Source of the DNA: Carex sylvatica
Lineage: Eukaryota > Streptophyta > Magnoliopsida > Poales > Cyperaceae
DNA length: 64,000 nt
Assembly: GCA_964058845.1 (NCBI GenBank)
Contig: CAXKVR010000051.1
Coordinates: 124,001-188,000 of the forward strand
Direction of reading: 5' to 3'
Of the stretch, positions 11,423 to 24,284 are shown piece by piece. The notes beneath the pieces were generated by a model. The model had not been told where the DNA came from. It made no database searches and saw nothing but the letters and a program-made list of their open reading frames with translations. Numbering within the stretch: position 1 is the stretch's first letter; the number at the start of each line of letters is the position of its first letter. The position numbers and the translations under genes are program-made.

Positions 11423-13668
11423 AAAAAGGAATAAGATTCTCACCAAGGTAAATTTGGCTAAAAGAGGTTGCAATGGTGTTGTTGGTTGTCCTTTTGTGGC
11501 CTAGTTTGAGCTGTTTTTTGTGCTGAACTTGATTTTATTATTTCTTGTAGTAGGTTATGATTTTTTGCACTCACGTAAGTTTGTTGATGTTTAGTGACCT
11601 AGCTATCTGTAATACTTTTTCACAGAGAGTTTGGTACTGATTCGGTGCCAGCTTTAATATGCACTTTGGTTGGGGAGAAGATCACCTTTTTTGTAAGTTC
11701 AATTTCAAGACAACTAATTTAATGCTTAAAAGAAAGAAATTAAGTATATCCGTGCATTTTGTGGACCAAATTAGGTTGACGTCGTCAGTTTGAATGTCCT
11801 TCCATGTGATCATTAGTTCTCTATCAAACAGCAAATTAATGAAGATATATAATAATTATTTCTAGAAATTAATATGAAGACCCATTCTTGCCACTCTATT
11901 AATTCCTAACAGAGCAAGCTTGACCAAATACACGGGGTCCATTGCAATTGTTTATAGATCTAAATAATAGGTTCACTGTACGCTACGACACATCCATCAT
12001 TCACTTATATTTTCCTATTAGTTGTCGGCACATTTAAAAAATATATATATATATTATATGGATTGATATTCGCACTAATTTTTAAAAAAAAAGTACACTA
12101 GGGGTAAGCTTATAAATAACATGTTTTTTTTTATGAATTGGCAGAGGCTTATAATTAAATAACATGTTGATGTCGGCAATTGGATCCACAAATCCATCGT
12201 TGAAATAGCCGCGATCATCATAAGCCGAAGATTCCGAAGATTGATTGTAAGCATTTCAAAAATCGATTTACTGGTACGCAAATGTATTATTGTCAGTGAT
12301 TCATCTTAAACACTTTGATACCATATTATTTTGTATGAATTAAATTAATTTAAAACTTTATTTATTAAATCATATTTTTATAATTCTCAAAACATCGAGA
12401 TTCATAATTATACAATATTTTAATTATAATTAGAAATTAAAAACAAATTGTCTTTTTAGTCTCTTCTGATAATAATGGAAATTACAGGAAAAAAAATAGA
12501 GTTAAAAGTTAAATATACAAAACAATTCACAAACTATTTAAATGTAATCCAAGAAAAAATATTCCATGATATAAAAAATATGCACGACTTTTATTATATT
12601 ATAATTGTTTTTTCCTACCATTAAATTAGTTGATCTTAATTACTAGCTAGTTTTTTACATTTATTTCAAGAAAATGCATGGCTTCTTTCAAAATAAAAAA
12701 TAATAATAATACAAAATTAAATTAAAATTTATTTTACATTGGAAGAAAAATTGCAAATCAATTTTATTTAATTAAAAAAATTATATTATAATTGACTTGA
12801 CCTTTACAGCCATTTTAAATGTTTTTCTTATTTTTTTCAATTATCCTCCAACGTCTCATAATAAATTAATGTTAGAAATTTTTTCTAAATATTTACTTTA
12901 TCACGATATATCTTCTATGCTGATTTTTAAAAGCTTAATAATAACTAACTTAATTTAACTATAATTCAACATAACTTGTCACAAGTTTGCTATACATTTT
13001 TTCCATCGTCTTTGTCACGAGGTCTTAAATAATTCTCCTTTCATGAATTTGACATGTTATTTTTCTTTTCTTTTTTAACGAAATTAAATTAATTGACGTG
13101 AATATCTCATGTATATTTCGTCGAAGGAAATGAAATATAAATGTTGTAGCCTATGACGTCTACTATTCGAAGTTCAATGTTATGAATTTAATTTATTGTT
13201 AATTAATGCATAATTCTGAATCATTTCCGAAACACGAATATTTGACCACACATAATTTTTCTGAATCATTAAGTTGTCACTGTAATTCTAACGGATTTAT
13301 AAAACACAACATAGTTAGCAAATAGAAAAAGACACAAAATCCTTCGCTTGAAAATCCAAGGAGCAATGCAAACGAATTCCCATCCTCTTGAGATATCTCA
13401 CATTTTCGGGATAGCACAGGGAAAAGTATCCTCTCAGGTATTGTAAAACATTCTCCTTACTTTACGGTTTGAGGTTAACTCCTAACCGTTTTGAAATTCA
13501 GGCTAGCATAGGAGACAATATTATTGGGCTTTGAGATTTGTGCCAAGTTAAAAATCACGGTCCAGATCCACTAATTGTAAAAGATTTTCTATTACGGTAC
13601 CCGGGAGGATCTAAATTCGTAGCGCAGGGACAATATTATTTGAGCTTTGAGATTTGTGCAGAACGTAT
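11350..13668. other. Gene-free A+T-rich region
   Basis: Strongly A+T-rich sequence with no supported gene, RNA or bounded element. Between about 12300 and 13300 it is mostly short A/T homopolymers. Confidence 0.5.
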
Positions 13669-13712
13669 TTTTGCAGATAGGTGTTTGCATCACGAAACAC
13701 CTATCTACAAAA
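13669..13712. repeat. 18-bp hairpin
   Basis: TTTTGCAGATAGGTGTTT and AAACACCTATCTACAAAA form a stem with one mismatch around an 8-base loop. It lies in a short open frame (13538-13783) that I do not regard as a gene. It could be a remnant of a foldback element. Confidence 0.75.
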
Positions 13713-13778
13713 TAGTATCAACATGCGGATTGGTTGTGTCCCTTTGGTGCAGCAGTGATATTGAAACGGTGAATAGAT

Positions 13779-14013
13779 CATAGTGACATGGTATGCGTAT
13801 AATTTGCGTATGAAACGTTTTTTTTGATGTTCCCGAACCGAACTCCGTTCAAAATAAAAAAAAATGCGAAAAAAATGCACAAATATTTTTTTTTTTGGGA
13901 ATTTTTTTTTTTTTTTTGGCTTTCGTAGTGTACTGAATCATTTCCGAATTATACCCGAATCACGAATTTTTGAACCCACCGAACCGAATCCGAACTTTTA
14001 ATTCGTCACTATG
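13779..14013. mobile_element. hAT-like non-autonomous element with perfect 8-bp TSD
   Basis: The element begins CATAGTGAC and ends GTCACTATG. The flanks carry a perfect 8-bp duplication GAATAGAT (13771-13778 and 14014-14021). The 235-bp body has GAACCGAA/CCGAATC motifs and poly-T tracts but no coding capacity. Confidence 0.8.
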
Positions 14014-14015
14014 GA

Positions 14016-14124
14016 ATAGATTAATTTACACCTATTTTGTCTCACTTTAATATTTATGCGAGCATTATCCATAGATTAATTTACACCTATTTTGTCTCAC
14101 TTTAATATTTATGCGAGCATTATC
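14016..14124. repeat. Perfect 55-bp tandem duplication
   Basis: The sequence starting ATAGATTAATTTACACC and ending GCGAGCATTATC occurs twice head to tail (14016 and 14071). It begins within the right target duplication of the adjacent hAT-like element, and identity suggests it is recent. Confidence 0.9.
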
Positions 14125-14523
14125 TGTTGTCATTAGTGTTAATAATTAGTTATTTTGTGTCCAGTTTACCAGTTCCCTAAAAATCATCTTAATTGTTAAA
14201 TATGCAACAATCAGATCTCCATTTTCTAAATGAATAATCTCTTTTTCATACACAAATTTTAACAAAGATTAATGGTTGAGATCGGTATAAAAGGTTACTG
14301 TTATTCTCATGAAATAACAACGGATTTATTTCCTTGGGTCCAGGTTAGATCTAAAGCCATTCAAAAGGTAGCTAAGTCATCTCTATGATTTAAATTTTTT
14401 AGTTATGTATATTAAAATTTAATTAAATTTTATTTTTTTAGAAAATTTTATATAATTAAAGCTAGTCCCCCTTATAAATATTACATATCTACTTGTACTT
14501 ATGGTTAGAACTTACTTTGTATT

Positions 14524-14638
14524 TTTTTTTTTTTTAGTATAGCCCGTAGGCCCCAATTCTGCTCCCAAGCAGAATCAATTCCATGTCCCTCTCGTAGGGG
14601 GCTATGCCTTTACCAACTGCTCCATGCAGTGGTAGCGG
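14524..14638 (-). mobile_element. tRNA-derived SINE with poly(A) tail and perfect 13-bp TSD
   Basis: Read on the minus strand, the element starts CCGCTACCACTGCATGGAGC, contains a good RNA polymerase III A-box (TGGAGCAGTTGG) and a degenerate B-box region (GGAATTGATTCTG), and ends in a poly(A) tail (poly-T at 14524-14535). The flanking duplication CTTACTTTGTATT is perfect on both sides (14511-14523 and 14639-14651). This combination marks LINE-dependent retroposition. Confidence 0.85.
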
Positions 14639-14758
14639 CTTACTTTGTATTGGTGGAGAACTTGGATTCAATTCTCACTAACCACAATTTGTGCATTTTA
14701 AGTTTTAGCCCCCTTATATCACATATCTGCTTGGATCGATCATACAAGCTAGAGTAGA

Positions 14759-14889
14759 ACTAGGGTGTTTCTAAGTTCACTAAGTCTTTTTCTGAACTCA
14801 ATTATAAAATATATTAGATTAATTAGCTTCAAACAACGAATTTGAACCATTGAAACATGTCTATCTTACGAGTGATGCGTCTATATGCA
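14759..14889. mobile_element. Half copy of the foldback group 2 element
   Basis: CTAGGGTGTTTCTAAGTTCA and the following approximately 110 bases match one arm of the palindrome at 9860-10083, through the shared GAGTGATGCGTCTA motif. The second arm is missing, replaced by a poly-A run at about 14889-14909. Confidence 0.65.
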
Positions 14890-15936
14890 AAAAAAAAAAA
14901 AAAAAAAATTCACATTAATTTTGTATAGAGTAAATTGGTAAAAAACCGTTCAACAAATAAATGCATAAAATTAATTTATAAACCTTTTAATTTGAACCGC
15001 TTGATTTTATCCTAAATTAATTCGAAAGTTTAAAAATTTATCATTTATCGTTTAAAATTTATTTATTTGACCTTGGACATTCCTATATATATTTTTGCTC
15101 GTAATTTTTTTAAAATTGGTGCTTTTTGTATGTCCCTGTTGATGAAATTTCATACCCTTGTAATTGTGTAGTGCCGAACATATTAGTAATGTATACCTCT
15201 CAATTGCTCAACAAAAATAAGGCCAAGAGTGCTTTTGACTAATATGGATTGTCACGTTGTTTTTGTCTTTAATATGCACCATATATACCATACTTAGTCC
15301 CACAAGTGAAACATAAATGAATGTGGGACATTTATATATTAACTTCGGTCAGAGAATATAAAAGGTATGAAAAAGAAAGTGGATTCAGACACTTATTATC
15401 TACGCTGTTCCATTCTGGATAGAACCGAATATTCGGTTCGTTTACAGGTTTAAAATTTATTTATCTGAATTCAGACTTTTTTCTTCGTATTTAATAAATA
15501 TTTGAATCAGCCCCTGAACAGATTCAATTCTAAATATGATGAGGGATAACTTAACAACGACTTATTATTTTTGTAATTGATTAAAATATTATGATAATAA
15601 ATTTATAAATATGTTATTGGACATATAAATAATTTAATAAATAAATTTTATTCAGTTTTAATATTGTTTGATGATGTAAAAAAATAATATTAATATTAAA
15701 TAGTTGAAATTTAAAGTTATTTAATGTACAATGAAACATATATCAACTCTCATAAACAAATGTCAAGTTTCATCATTTCTTTATCAACAGGTATGCTAAT
15801 ATATATGCTATTGGACACCAATTCTTATATAACGTTGAATTTCAATTTTGTTTTTAAATGTCAAAATAAATAATTTTCAGATAAATTTTAAATATATGGC
15901 ATTTTTTCACCATTCTACAAAGGGTGACATGACAAA

Positions 15937-17505
15937 TGGGCATTTTTATTAAAACCCTAAAAAAAAAAAGAGTTTTACAAAAGTGCCGGATTCAGATTTT
16001 TTTCAAAACTGTCCCAATAGCCCATCCTATGGGCGGTCCACACTCCTAGCATACCGTCCGGGGCAGGGGCGGTCCACTAGGGACCTGACCACCCCTCTGC
16101 TGGACGGTCCTCTATTTTTATTTTTTTTAGAGATCTTATTATTTTCATTTAAATAATTTTGTTTATGTTTTTGTTTTTGTTTAGGGTATATGCCAAAAAA
16201 TAAGACATTTGATATATTTATGAGTGATGTCGTAACTCTTTATAACTTTGATTTGATTTGTCAGTTGGATATCACAAGTCTAAAGATAACACTAATTAAG
16301 GACTTGGCCTTGATTCAAAAATTATTTATTTTATTCAAATATACACAAGAAAATATGGTTAGATTGCATCAATGATGTCAACTTTTTTTTTGTAGAGAAT
16401 AATTAGAGTGCGAGAGAGAGAATAATTGGATTATTTGATTATTGTCAACATATACCATTTGCTTGAATAAATAAACGCACATAATAAATAGTAAATGTAT
16501 TTTAAAATAATTATATGGATAATTTTTGAATAATCTCTCATGTTTTTGAGTAAACAAAATACTGATCGTTGTATGTCTACCGTTGAACGAAAAATTAAAC
16601 TGAATTTTTGAGGCACTAAATGACATTTTTTTTACAGTTTTGATGTTTTGGATCTATCTCATTCTCCCCTTTCCGAAAAGTGATCATACGCGCAAATCTG
16701 ACTTTTTTAGCCAAAGTTATGGCTATTTAAAGTTTTTTCAAAAGCTGAACTTTGAAAATTCATAACTAATTGTTAAAAAAAATCCAAATAAATTGAAATT
16801 TGTATCAATTTTGTGTATTTTTTAATGTTCTACATTCTGGTGTAATCACTTTTGCAGTTTAATCCTTGTATCAGTCCAGACTTACTGATTTATTAGAAGA
16901 TGTCAAATTTGATATTTTTAGTGCATTGCACTATAACAGTGGCCTTTGCTTAGTGCTTGGCTGCTGAGTTTGGACTTAGTACCATACCAGAGGTTAGTAT
17001 ATGGTGCTTTGTGTATGGACTTAGATCTAATTTGAGGTTTTAACATATTTTAGTAGCTCTAAACTACTATTTTAGTACCAGAAATAAAGAAAAGAAGATC
17101 AAAGCTCCAAGACATCATTTAATCAAAAAATTTGAAATATCAACAAGCTGTCAGAGCTTGAAATTTTTTGAATCAAGACCAAGTTCTTAATTAGTGTTAT
17201 CTTTAGACTTGCGGTATCCAATTGACAAATCAAAGTTATAAAAAATTACGGCATCACTCATAAATATATCAAATGCCTTATTTTTTGGCATACACCCTAA
17301 ACAAAAAAACTAAAATTATTTAAATGAAAATATTAAGATCTCCTAAAAAAAAAAAAAAAAAAACAGAGGACCGCCCAGTAGAGGAGTGGTCAGGTCCCTA
17401 GTTGACCGCCCATAGGACGGGCAGTTGGGACAATTTTGAAAAAAAATATGAATCCAGATACACTTTTGTAAAAATATTTTTTTAGAGATTTAATAAAAAT
17501 GCCCG
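15937..17505. mobile_element. Mutator-like element with long terminal inverted repeats and perfect 9-bp TSD
   Basis: The terminal inverted repeats begin TGGGCATTTTTATT on the left and CGGGCATTTTTATT on the complemented right. They extend about 340-385 bp, to roughly 16322 and 17163. They contain a GC-rich block (GGGCGGTC..., GGACCTGACCACC) and the motif TATGCCAAAAAATAAGACAT. The 9-bp target duplication CATGACAAA is perfect (15928-15936 and 17506-17514). Long TIRs with a 9-bp TSD are diagnostic of Mutator-like elements. The interior (about 16325-17160) has no transposase; small ORFs there are not supported. A related copy runs off the window end at 63589. Confidence 0.9.
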
Positions 17506-17514
17506 CATGACAAA

Positions 17515-19153
17515 GTTTAAGCGCTTATGCTCATTCTCTTCCAATTTAGAGTTCAATTAGATCCGAATTGGTAGCCAATCCCAGATTTTCAATAATAAAA
17601 AAAAGACAATATCACTGATCATGGGTTCATGACCCCAGATTTACAGTTTATTCCGCGCATGTGGATCGAAATTGACTGGAAATTTAACCGGTACGTAACA
17701 AACTGTTATTTGTTATTCCAATTTGAATGGTACAGTAGTGCACTATGCAACTATGCAAGTCCAATTTATTAGGCACAATAAAATAAAAATTGTCTAAACT
17801 ATTTGTTGGATTGTTTTTGCTCCACGAGAGGCTTTTAACTCAACTAAATTTGAGGCTCATTATTGCATATCAATTCAGAAACATATGCTTTGATTGGAGA
17901 ACAGTCAATTCGTCGACCAATGATTGCTTCCTTTTTTGGTGCCTATGATACCGGCGCTTCCTTTTTGGTGCCTACCTATATTTTATTGATATCACAAATT
18001 CAAAATTTTATTACGGTGCTTCAGGTCGAAGTAATTCGCATTTTAATTTGCGCCTATAATTTTGGTTTTTCAAATCGTCAATAAGGCCAGGGGCGGAGCC
18101 AATATTCCTGACTATAGAAATCAATCGTGAATGGGATCAATTATATAAAGTTTTTATGCTGCGAATGTGAGTCAATTTACCGTATTCATAACAATTTGTT
18201 CTATATTATATAGAAAACTGTGTATATACAAAGATTTTGAAAAAAAATGGAGGTCAATTGAGTCCCATTGACTCTTACTCCCTCTGCCTCTGAATAAGGT
18301 AGTCGTATATCGTGAAAAAAAATATGCTGTAATTCTCTGGGAATTACAAGACCTCTAATGCTGATTTTAACCGTTGGTCTTTTTTGAGATGCGTATATGA
18401 AAACTTATTTTTTCGAGAATATTTTTGAGTTCCGTGTACAAAAAAGTCTGAATGGTTGATATTGAAATTTCAGAATTCTATAATTTCTCTTGAAATTACA
18501 ACAGATTCAGACTCGTATATTGTGGATTAGTTATTCCATGATTTTCTTTTGCAACAAAAATTCCGAGGACTATATTGAAATTTGAATAAGCAAGCTGTTT
18601 TCTGATTAATATTTTGGGCACAAATTTTAGCTGGGTTGTTACTTGCATAAAAAGATAAGAATATAAATGTAGTTTGAGAATTTTTTCACAAAGATATTAA
18701 AAAAGATGATGGAAAATATGTAGTTATTGTTTAAGGATAATTTTAATGTATATTTTGTCTTGTCATTTATTTTTGACGAAACTTTGAAATGAAATTTAAC
18801 AACTCTTTTATCCAATAAGTTGATATTATTATCGGTTTACTTTATAAGTAGACGGAAAGAAATTGTCTACATTAAATATATAGATTAAATTAAGATCAAA
18901 TATAATAGTACATTTTTTTTAGTGAGGCTATTGTACTACGCATAGTTACATATTTAGGATTAATATCTTTATTTTTAAAGTTCAATCAATCGATCTAAAT
19001 TATTTAATATGATCTTCATATTAAAATATTTACTTATTTATATTTTTGGAATAGTTTTATTATTGTTTAGATAGATAAAAATTACTCGATCAAAATTGTA
19101 GACCATTCAAAAGTAGTGATTTTTATTTACGAATGAAAATTAGTAAGTGTTAT
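17515..19153. other. Gene-free region
   Basis: A+T-rich sequence with no supported gene. An open frame at 17863-18084 has no recognisable domain and I do not call it. Confidence 0.4.
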
Positions 19154-19162
19154 ACTATTAAA

Positions 19163-19569
19163 GAGTTTGGCTAGTATAATATCAGTGTCATTTTAACCTA
19201 TATAACACCAACTCTAAAACCTATCAAATCGACTTCAAACGGTAAATCCAAACCGTTCAAACCAATCTACTTCATTAGTTGTGCGTTTACATGCAAAATT
19301 TATAACTTTTTGAATTTATTTAGTATTAAGTCAAGCGGTCAAATATGTGAGTTTTTAAGTTAATTTTAATACATTAATTTTTCAATATTTTTATCGCTTG
19401 ATTTGATACTAAAATAACTCGAAAATATAAAAATTTTGTATGTAAACGCATCACACATAATGTAAATTGGTTTGAACGGTTTGGATTTATCATTTGAAGT
19501 TGATTTGATAGGTTTTAGAGTTAGTGTTATATTGATTGAAATGACAGTGATATTATACTAGCCAAACTC
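19163..19569. mobile_element. Palindromic Mutator-like foldback element with perfect 9-bp TSD
   Basis: The first 20 bases, GAGTTTGGCTAGTATAATAT, are exactly complementary to the last 20. The arms continue inward to about 19365 with scattered mismatches. The 9-bp duplication ACTATTAAA is perfect (19154-19162 and 19570-19578). The inner arm (AACTCTAAAACCTATCAAAT... and TGCGTTTACATGCAAA) is the module also seen at 9860-10083 and 14759-14889. No coding capacity. Confidence 0.9.
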
Positions 19570-19779
19570 ACTATTAAATTATGTACATAAGCATTTAAAA
19601 TTTTAAATGCTTTGGCTGGCCATTTGTTATTTAGTTAAAAAGATAAACTTATTAAGTTCACAAATTCAGCATTTATAATTGATAGAGGTCAAAATAGTCG
19701 TTACAATTATTTTCCCAATCACTTAGCCTAAATTATTATCATTTATCGAATTACAATTACTTATTTTTATAGAGAATCA

Positions 19780-21310
19780 GATTCTTTTTTGTTATTTCAC
19801 TTGATTTTAGAGAATTGCATATTTTCAATGATATTAGAGCAAAAACAGGCATAAAACACGCATAAAACATGCAATTCTGACACCTCAGTCTCAGGCGCAC
19901 GAATGCCTTCATCCGCATGCTATTTAGAAGCGCTGCCACAGACGGTTATACCGCCTGTACCGATCTTGGCCAAATCGCATGCTATTATGGCATCCGCACG
20001 CAGAAACTGCCAGAACAACAGTTACAGATCTAACTTCCCAACCAAAGCGTATTTAAGCAAATAGACGCCTGGAAAAGATAACTCTCTCGAACCACAGAAG
20101 AAAAATACACATCTGAGAGCACTTAGAACTAAGGTTTCACTCTAGTGGAGGCTCTGTAAAGGAGAAATCACTAAGAAATAACAAAGTCTCTACTAGAAGA
20201 GGAGGAAGGAACAAGGCGTAAAGACGGCGTGCATGAGATAAGAGGCAGCATAGGTGTTCTCCCTTCATCTTTCTTTATTGCTCTCTTTCTTTATGTACTT
20301 TGTTTCTTTTGTTGTTGAACCTGCCATGAGCGACTAAGCAACCCTATTCTAGGGTGAAGATATGTAATCTTGAATTCTTATGTGGTTAATCTAGTTGTTC
20401 ATTTATAATTATCTTTGCACTATGATCTGAATTCTTACTGAGATCTCTATGCCTTATAGTCTTATTTATTGTGTGCTTAAAGTGACATCGTATGTATGGA
20501 GTGCACAATCCATTCATACCCTTAATTGGGAGGTTAACCAATACCCGAAGGATATAAGTATCTTAAGTACAAGTAGAATAGATCGACAGAGTGCCCACTT
20601 GTATTCGAACTGCAGTGAAGGAACCTATTAGGATATGGTTTAGCAGACGAATGTCGCATTCCATGACTAATGGTGGAGTAATCCTAATTATTGGTATTGT
20701 GAAATATTAGTAATTAGGATTTATCATTAATCTTAATGCAATTGTAATAAGTACCTGACAAGTACTTATTCAATTAGGGTGTTGTGAGACCGACATGAGA
20801 TCAACACTAGAATAGGATTAGCATCTCTCAGATCGCATTGATACCAGTGCAGGGCATGTACGGTTCAAGCCAAGCCATGTGCGATTCCAACTGGAGTTGA
20901 ACCCAGTCTTTGTACAGTTTACCCAAACGTGTGCGGATGGTGACAGGGCCGCATGCTATTGAGTAACTTTGCAACTGACAGGTATTAGCAATAGCATGCG
21001 GTTGGTGACAGGCTGTGCGCTATAGTTATGACAACCAGAACCTAGATTAAATAAGTTTGAATGATATAATGTCTGATTCCCTAGAAGCCCATCTTCTAAA
21101 CACTTAATTTATTACTACTCCTCTGTTGTAATTCAATAATTACAGCCGAGCAACCAAACAATCAATCAATCAAACACAACCAACTAACATAAAGGAACCG
21201 ATAACATAGATCTTAATTTACATCTTAGATCTCTTAATACACCATCCCTGTGGATCGACACTCCAATCTATACCATACGATAGATTCATACGCTTGTGAA
21301 TCAACAGTAG
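19780..21310 (+). mobile_element. Probable LTR-retrotransposon remnant (LTR-like, noncoding)
   Basis: This noncoding stretch ends with CCCTGTGGATCGACACTCC followed by ACGCTTGTGAATCAACA. That ending resembles the inverted complement of 44112-44195. It has repeated CGCATGCTATT motifs, a TATTTAAG promoter-like sequence at about 20049, and CT-rich sequence after it. I read it as a solo LTR or LTR fragment of a Ty3-like element. The left end and target duplication were not found. Confidence 0.45.
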
Positions 21311-22274
21311 AGTAGACATTAGAGTTATAAATATTATTAGCATTGATTCTCACCCTATCAATAATGTTTATGAGACGATTTTTTTTAGAAAAACTTGTAG
21401 GCATAATTTTATTACTAATTACAATATCATTATTAAGTTTATTTTATGAGATTATGGAATTCATAATTTTTCGAAAGAGATTTGCCATTTTTTTTTTGCT
21501 TCAAAGATTCTATCTACTTACTATTAAGCAACCGAACCATTTGCAAGATAAAATAATTTAATTTAATTTACTAAAATAAACAATTGTGTACAACCCATAA
21601 ATTGAATTAGAAAGTGACACTGAGAATTTAGAAATCGAAAAGAAATACCGATGTAGATGCTCTTAGTGTATTAATGAAATTGATAATACAATATATATAT
21701 AGACAACAAATGACAACTCATACGTACGTGCATTAATGATTAAGTTTAGGCACCTTGTGACCAGTAGTCCAGTAGCAAGTGAGGAGCATTCCAGTGGCAC
21801 ATGCACTCCAAGCTATCGTTCTATTAGCAAAATTATCTTTTAGCTAGGTGTTGTTAAGTCGTAATCTAAAGTTATAGAGTAACATTAATATTATGTTTTT
21901 TTTTTTTTTTTTGGCATCATTCACGGAGCCATCGTCGGTAGGAATAAATTAATATTCACATTCTCTCAACTATAACACAAACCTTTTGAGTTAGAAAAAA
22001 AAAAGAATATGGACTATTTATTACGAATTTTTGAAGTTAATTATCCGACATCTTAATTTGATTTTAATCAAATTCAAATTATAAATTGCACATTCTAATA
22101 ATTAATTTGGTTTTAATATAATTCAAATTATGAATTATTTCTGGAGGATACAAATTAATTCCATTCATCAGGAACATCATTTGGATTTTAGTATTTTCCT
22201 TAAAATAATGTGTAAGGATATCAATAAAGACTATTTCTTATCTATATTATGTAATAATTAAAAATATAAAATAT

Positions 22275-22280
<6 letters not shown>
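21311..22280. other. Gene-free A+T-rich region
   Basis: No supported gene or bounded element. It includes poly-T at about 21899-21912. Confidence 0.4.
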
Positions 22281-22329
<49 letters not shown>

Positions 22330-22745
22330 TAGGCTAATATACAATCGATTGTTTCTAGCCTCACGTGCAACCAAGTCGTTTTCCGATTTTTAAAGTCCAA
22401 ATGATCGATCCAAACTGTTAGATGTCATCTCAATATTAAAATGTGCTTGGAGACCAAATTTTACATTTTTTGGAATTTTTTTACTATTTATTAAGCCATT
22501 TGAAAATCGCTGATCCAACGGTAGCTTCTGATTTTTACTGTTTGGTAAACCACCGTTGGATCAGCGATTTTCAAAGTGGCTTAATAAATAGTAAAAATAT
22601 TTAAAAAAATATAAAATTTGGTCTCTAAGCACATTTTAATATGGAGATGACATCTAACGGTTTGGATCGATCATTTGGACTTTAAAAATTAGAAAATGAC
22701 TTGGTTGTACGGGAGGCTAGGAACAATTGATTGTATATTAGCCTA

Positions 22746-22779
<34 letters not shown>
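22281..22779. mobile_element. Palindromic foldback element, type A, copy 1
   Basis: The core TAGGCTAATATACAATCGAT at 22330 is mirrored by its complement ending near 22746. Arms of about 200 bp meet near 22530. Outer flanks are (TA)n(GA)n on the left and (CT)n(TA)n on the right, themselves inverted. The arm contains the shared module GTCCAAATGATCGATCCAAA through TGTGCTTGGAGACCAAATTT and TTTACTATTTATTAAG. A near-identical copy lies at 55969-56421. No ORF is real. Confidence 0.85.
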
Positions 22780-23184
22780 GGAATATGCTAATATGCTATG
22801 CATAGCATAGAGGGCCTCCGTGCAACGGCTCAATATTCAACTTTTCAAAATTCTAACGGTCGATTCGAACCGTTCATCTTGTTCTCCATGTTAATGTGTT
22901 TGGACACCAAATTTTATATTTTTTGAAATTTTTTTACTATTTTTTTAGATTTATTGAAAATTACTGTTTTCAGCAAATCTGTACCATAAAAAATAGTGAT
23001 TTTCAATAAATCTAAAAAAATAGTAAAAAAATTCCAAAAAAAATATAAAATTTGGTCTCCAAACACATATTAATATGGAGAACAAGATGAACGGTTTGAA
23101 TCGACTGTTAGAATTTTGAAAAGTCGAATATTGAGCCATTGCACGGAGGCCCTCTATGCTACATGTAGCATGCTAGCAGGTTCC
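22780..23184. mobile_element. Palindromic foldback element, type B
   Basis: The left end GGAATATGCTAATATGCTAT and complemented right end GGAACCTGCTAGCATGCTAC match imperfectly. The arms then agree closely through GAGGGCCTCCGTGCAA and the shared module (ACGGTCGATTCGAACCGTTC, then CACCAAATTTTATATTTTTT). It is inserted directly in (TA)n, which flanks both sides. Confidence 0.8.
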
Positions 23185-23206
23185 TATATATATATATATA
23201 TATATA

Positions 23207-23619
23207 AGGACGGTTCAAATGCCTCCATTTTTTGTGCGTCCACCATGCCTTCATTTTTTAAAACTTTAATAACTCAAAATTTAAAACTTAAAAGTCAAAA
23301 TATAACCATTGGATATGATCTAGATTATTTTCTCTATGCGCTCATAAAAAATATGACATTTCAATTTTATTTTAGTTGTCATCAAGAGCTTGTAAAAAAA
23401 CATACTAATGTAGATAATTTCTAGACATTGATTTTTCAAATTATTGATTCACATAAAGACAAAATTGAAATGTGATAATTTTTTATGAGCATATAGAGGA
23501 AATAACATAGATCACATCTAATGGTTTTATTTTAAATTTTGAGTTTTAAATTTTGAGTTATTAAAGTTTTAAAAAATAGAGGTATGGTGGACGCACAAAA
23601 AATGGAGGGTTCCTAAATG
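23207..23619. mobile_element. Palindromic foldback element, type C, copy 1
   Basis: CCTCCATTTTTTGTGCGTCC with about 180 following bases is mirrored at 23420-23617. The right terminus lacks a few bases present on the left (AAATGC). The arms carry AATAACTCAAAATTTAAAAC. A full copy of the type lies at 47841-48263. The next element (23629) appears to have inserted just beyond its right end. Confidence 0.75.
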
Positions 23620-23628
23620 AGTAAGGTT

Positions 23629-24034
23629 TGGATGCTATGGATAGCATAAGACCATCTCATGCTACAGTCTCAAAAATATATTGTATATCCTTCAAACTTT
23701 GATTTAAATAGCTCAATAAATTAGTTATATAATAAACTTGTAGAATACTAATTTTTACTATTTTTGAATTTTTTTTACTATTTATTATGATTTATGAAAG
23801 ATGGCCAAAAATAACTTAAATTTTTTTTTTTTCTATTCATTTTTTGCCATCTTTCATAAATCATAATAAATAGTAAAAAAATAAATCCAAAAATAGTAAA
23901 AATTAGTATTCTACAAGTTTATTATATAACCAATTTATTGAGCTATTTAAATCGAAGTTTGAAAATATATAATAAATTTTTGAGGCCGTAGCACAAAATA
24001 GCCTTATACTATCCATAGCACCCGAGCCTTACTC
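23629..24034. mobile_element. Palindromic Mutator-like foldback element, type D
   Basis: Starts GAGTAAGGTTTGGATGCTAT; the complement of the right end is GAGTAAGGCTCGGGTGCTAT. Flanks carry a 9-bp duplication with one mismatch, TTCCTAAAT (23620-23628) and TTCCTAAAC (24035-24043). Arms of about 190 bp are joined near 23830. The same GAGTAAGG terminus is used by the element in the peroxidase intron at 33737-34111. Confidence 0.8.
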
Positions 24035-24284
24035 TTCCTAAACAATCTCTTTATCTAATAAGCAACGTATTTGATAAAGCTGGATAAGATTTATTTTTAC
24101 ATTAGCTTACCGGGTATAGATATAGGTAGAATTTTTTTTATTAGCTTATTAAGTAAATATACAGAAGAGATATTTTCTCCCATTACCCTATAGAATAATT
24201 GATAAATATAAATAAATATGATAATATTCTTTTATTTATAAATATAACTATATAATTTAATTATTCTATGAAGATTGATTTATA

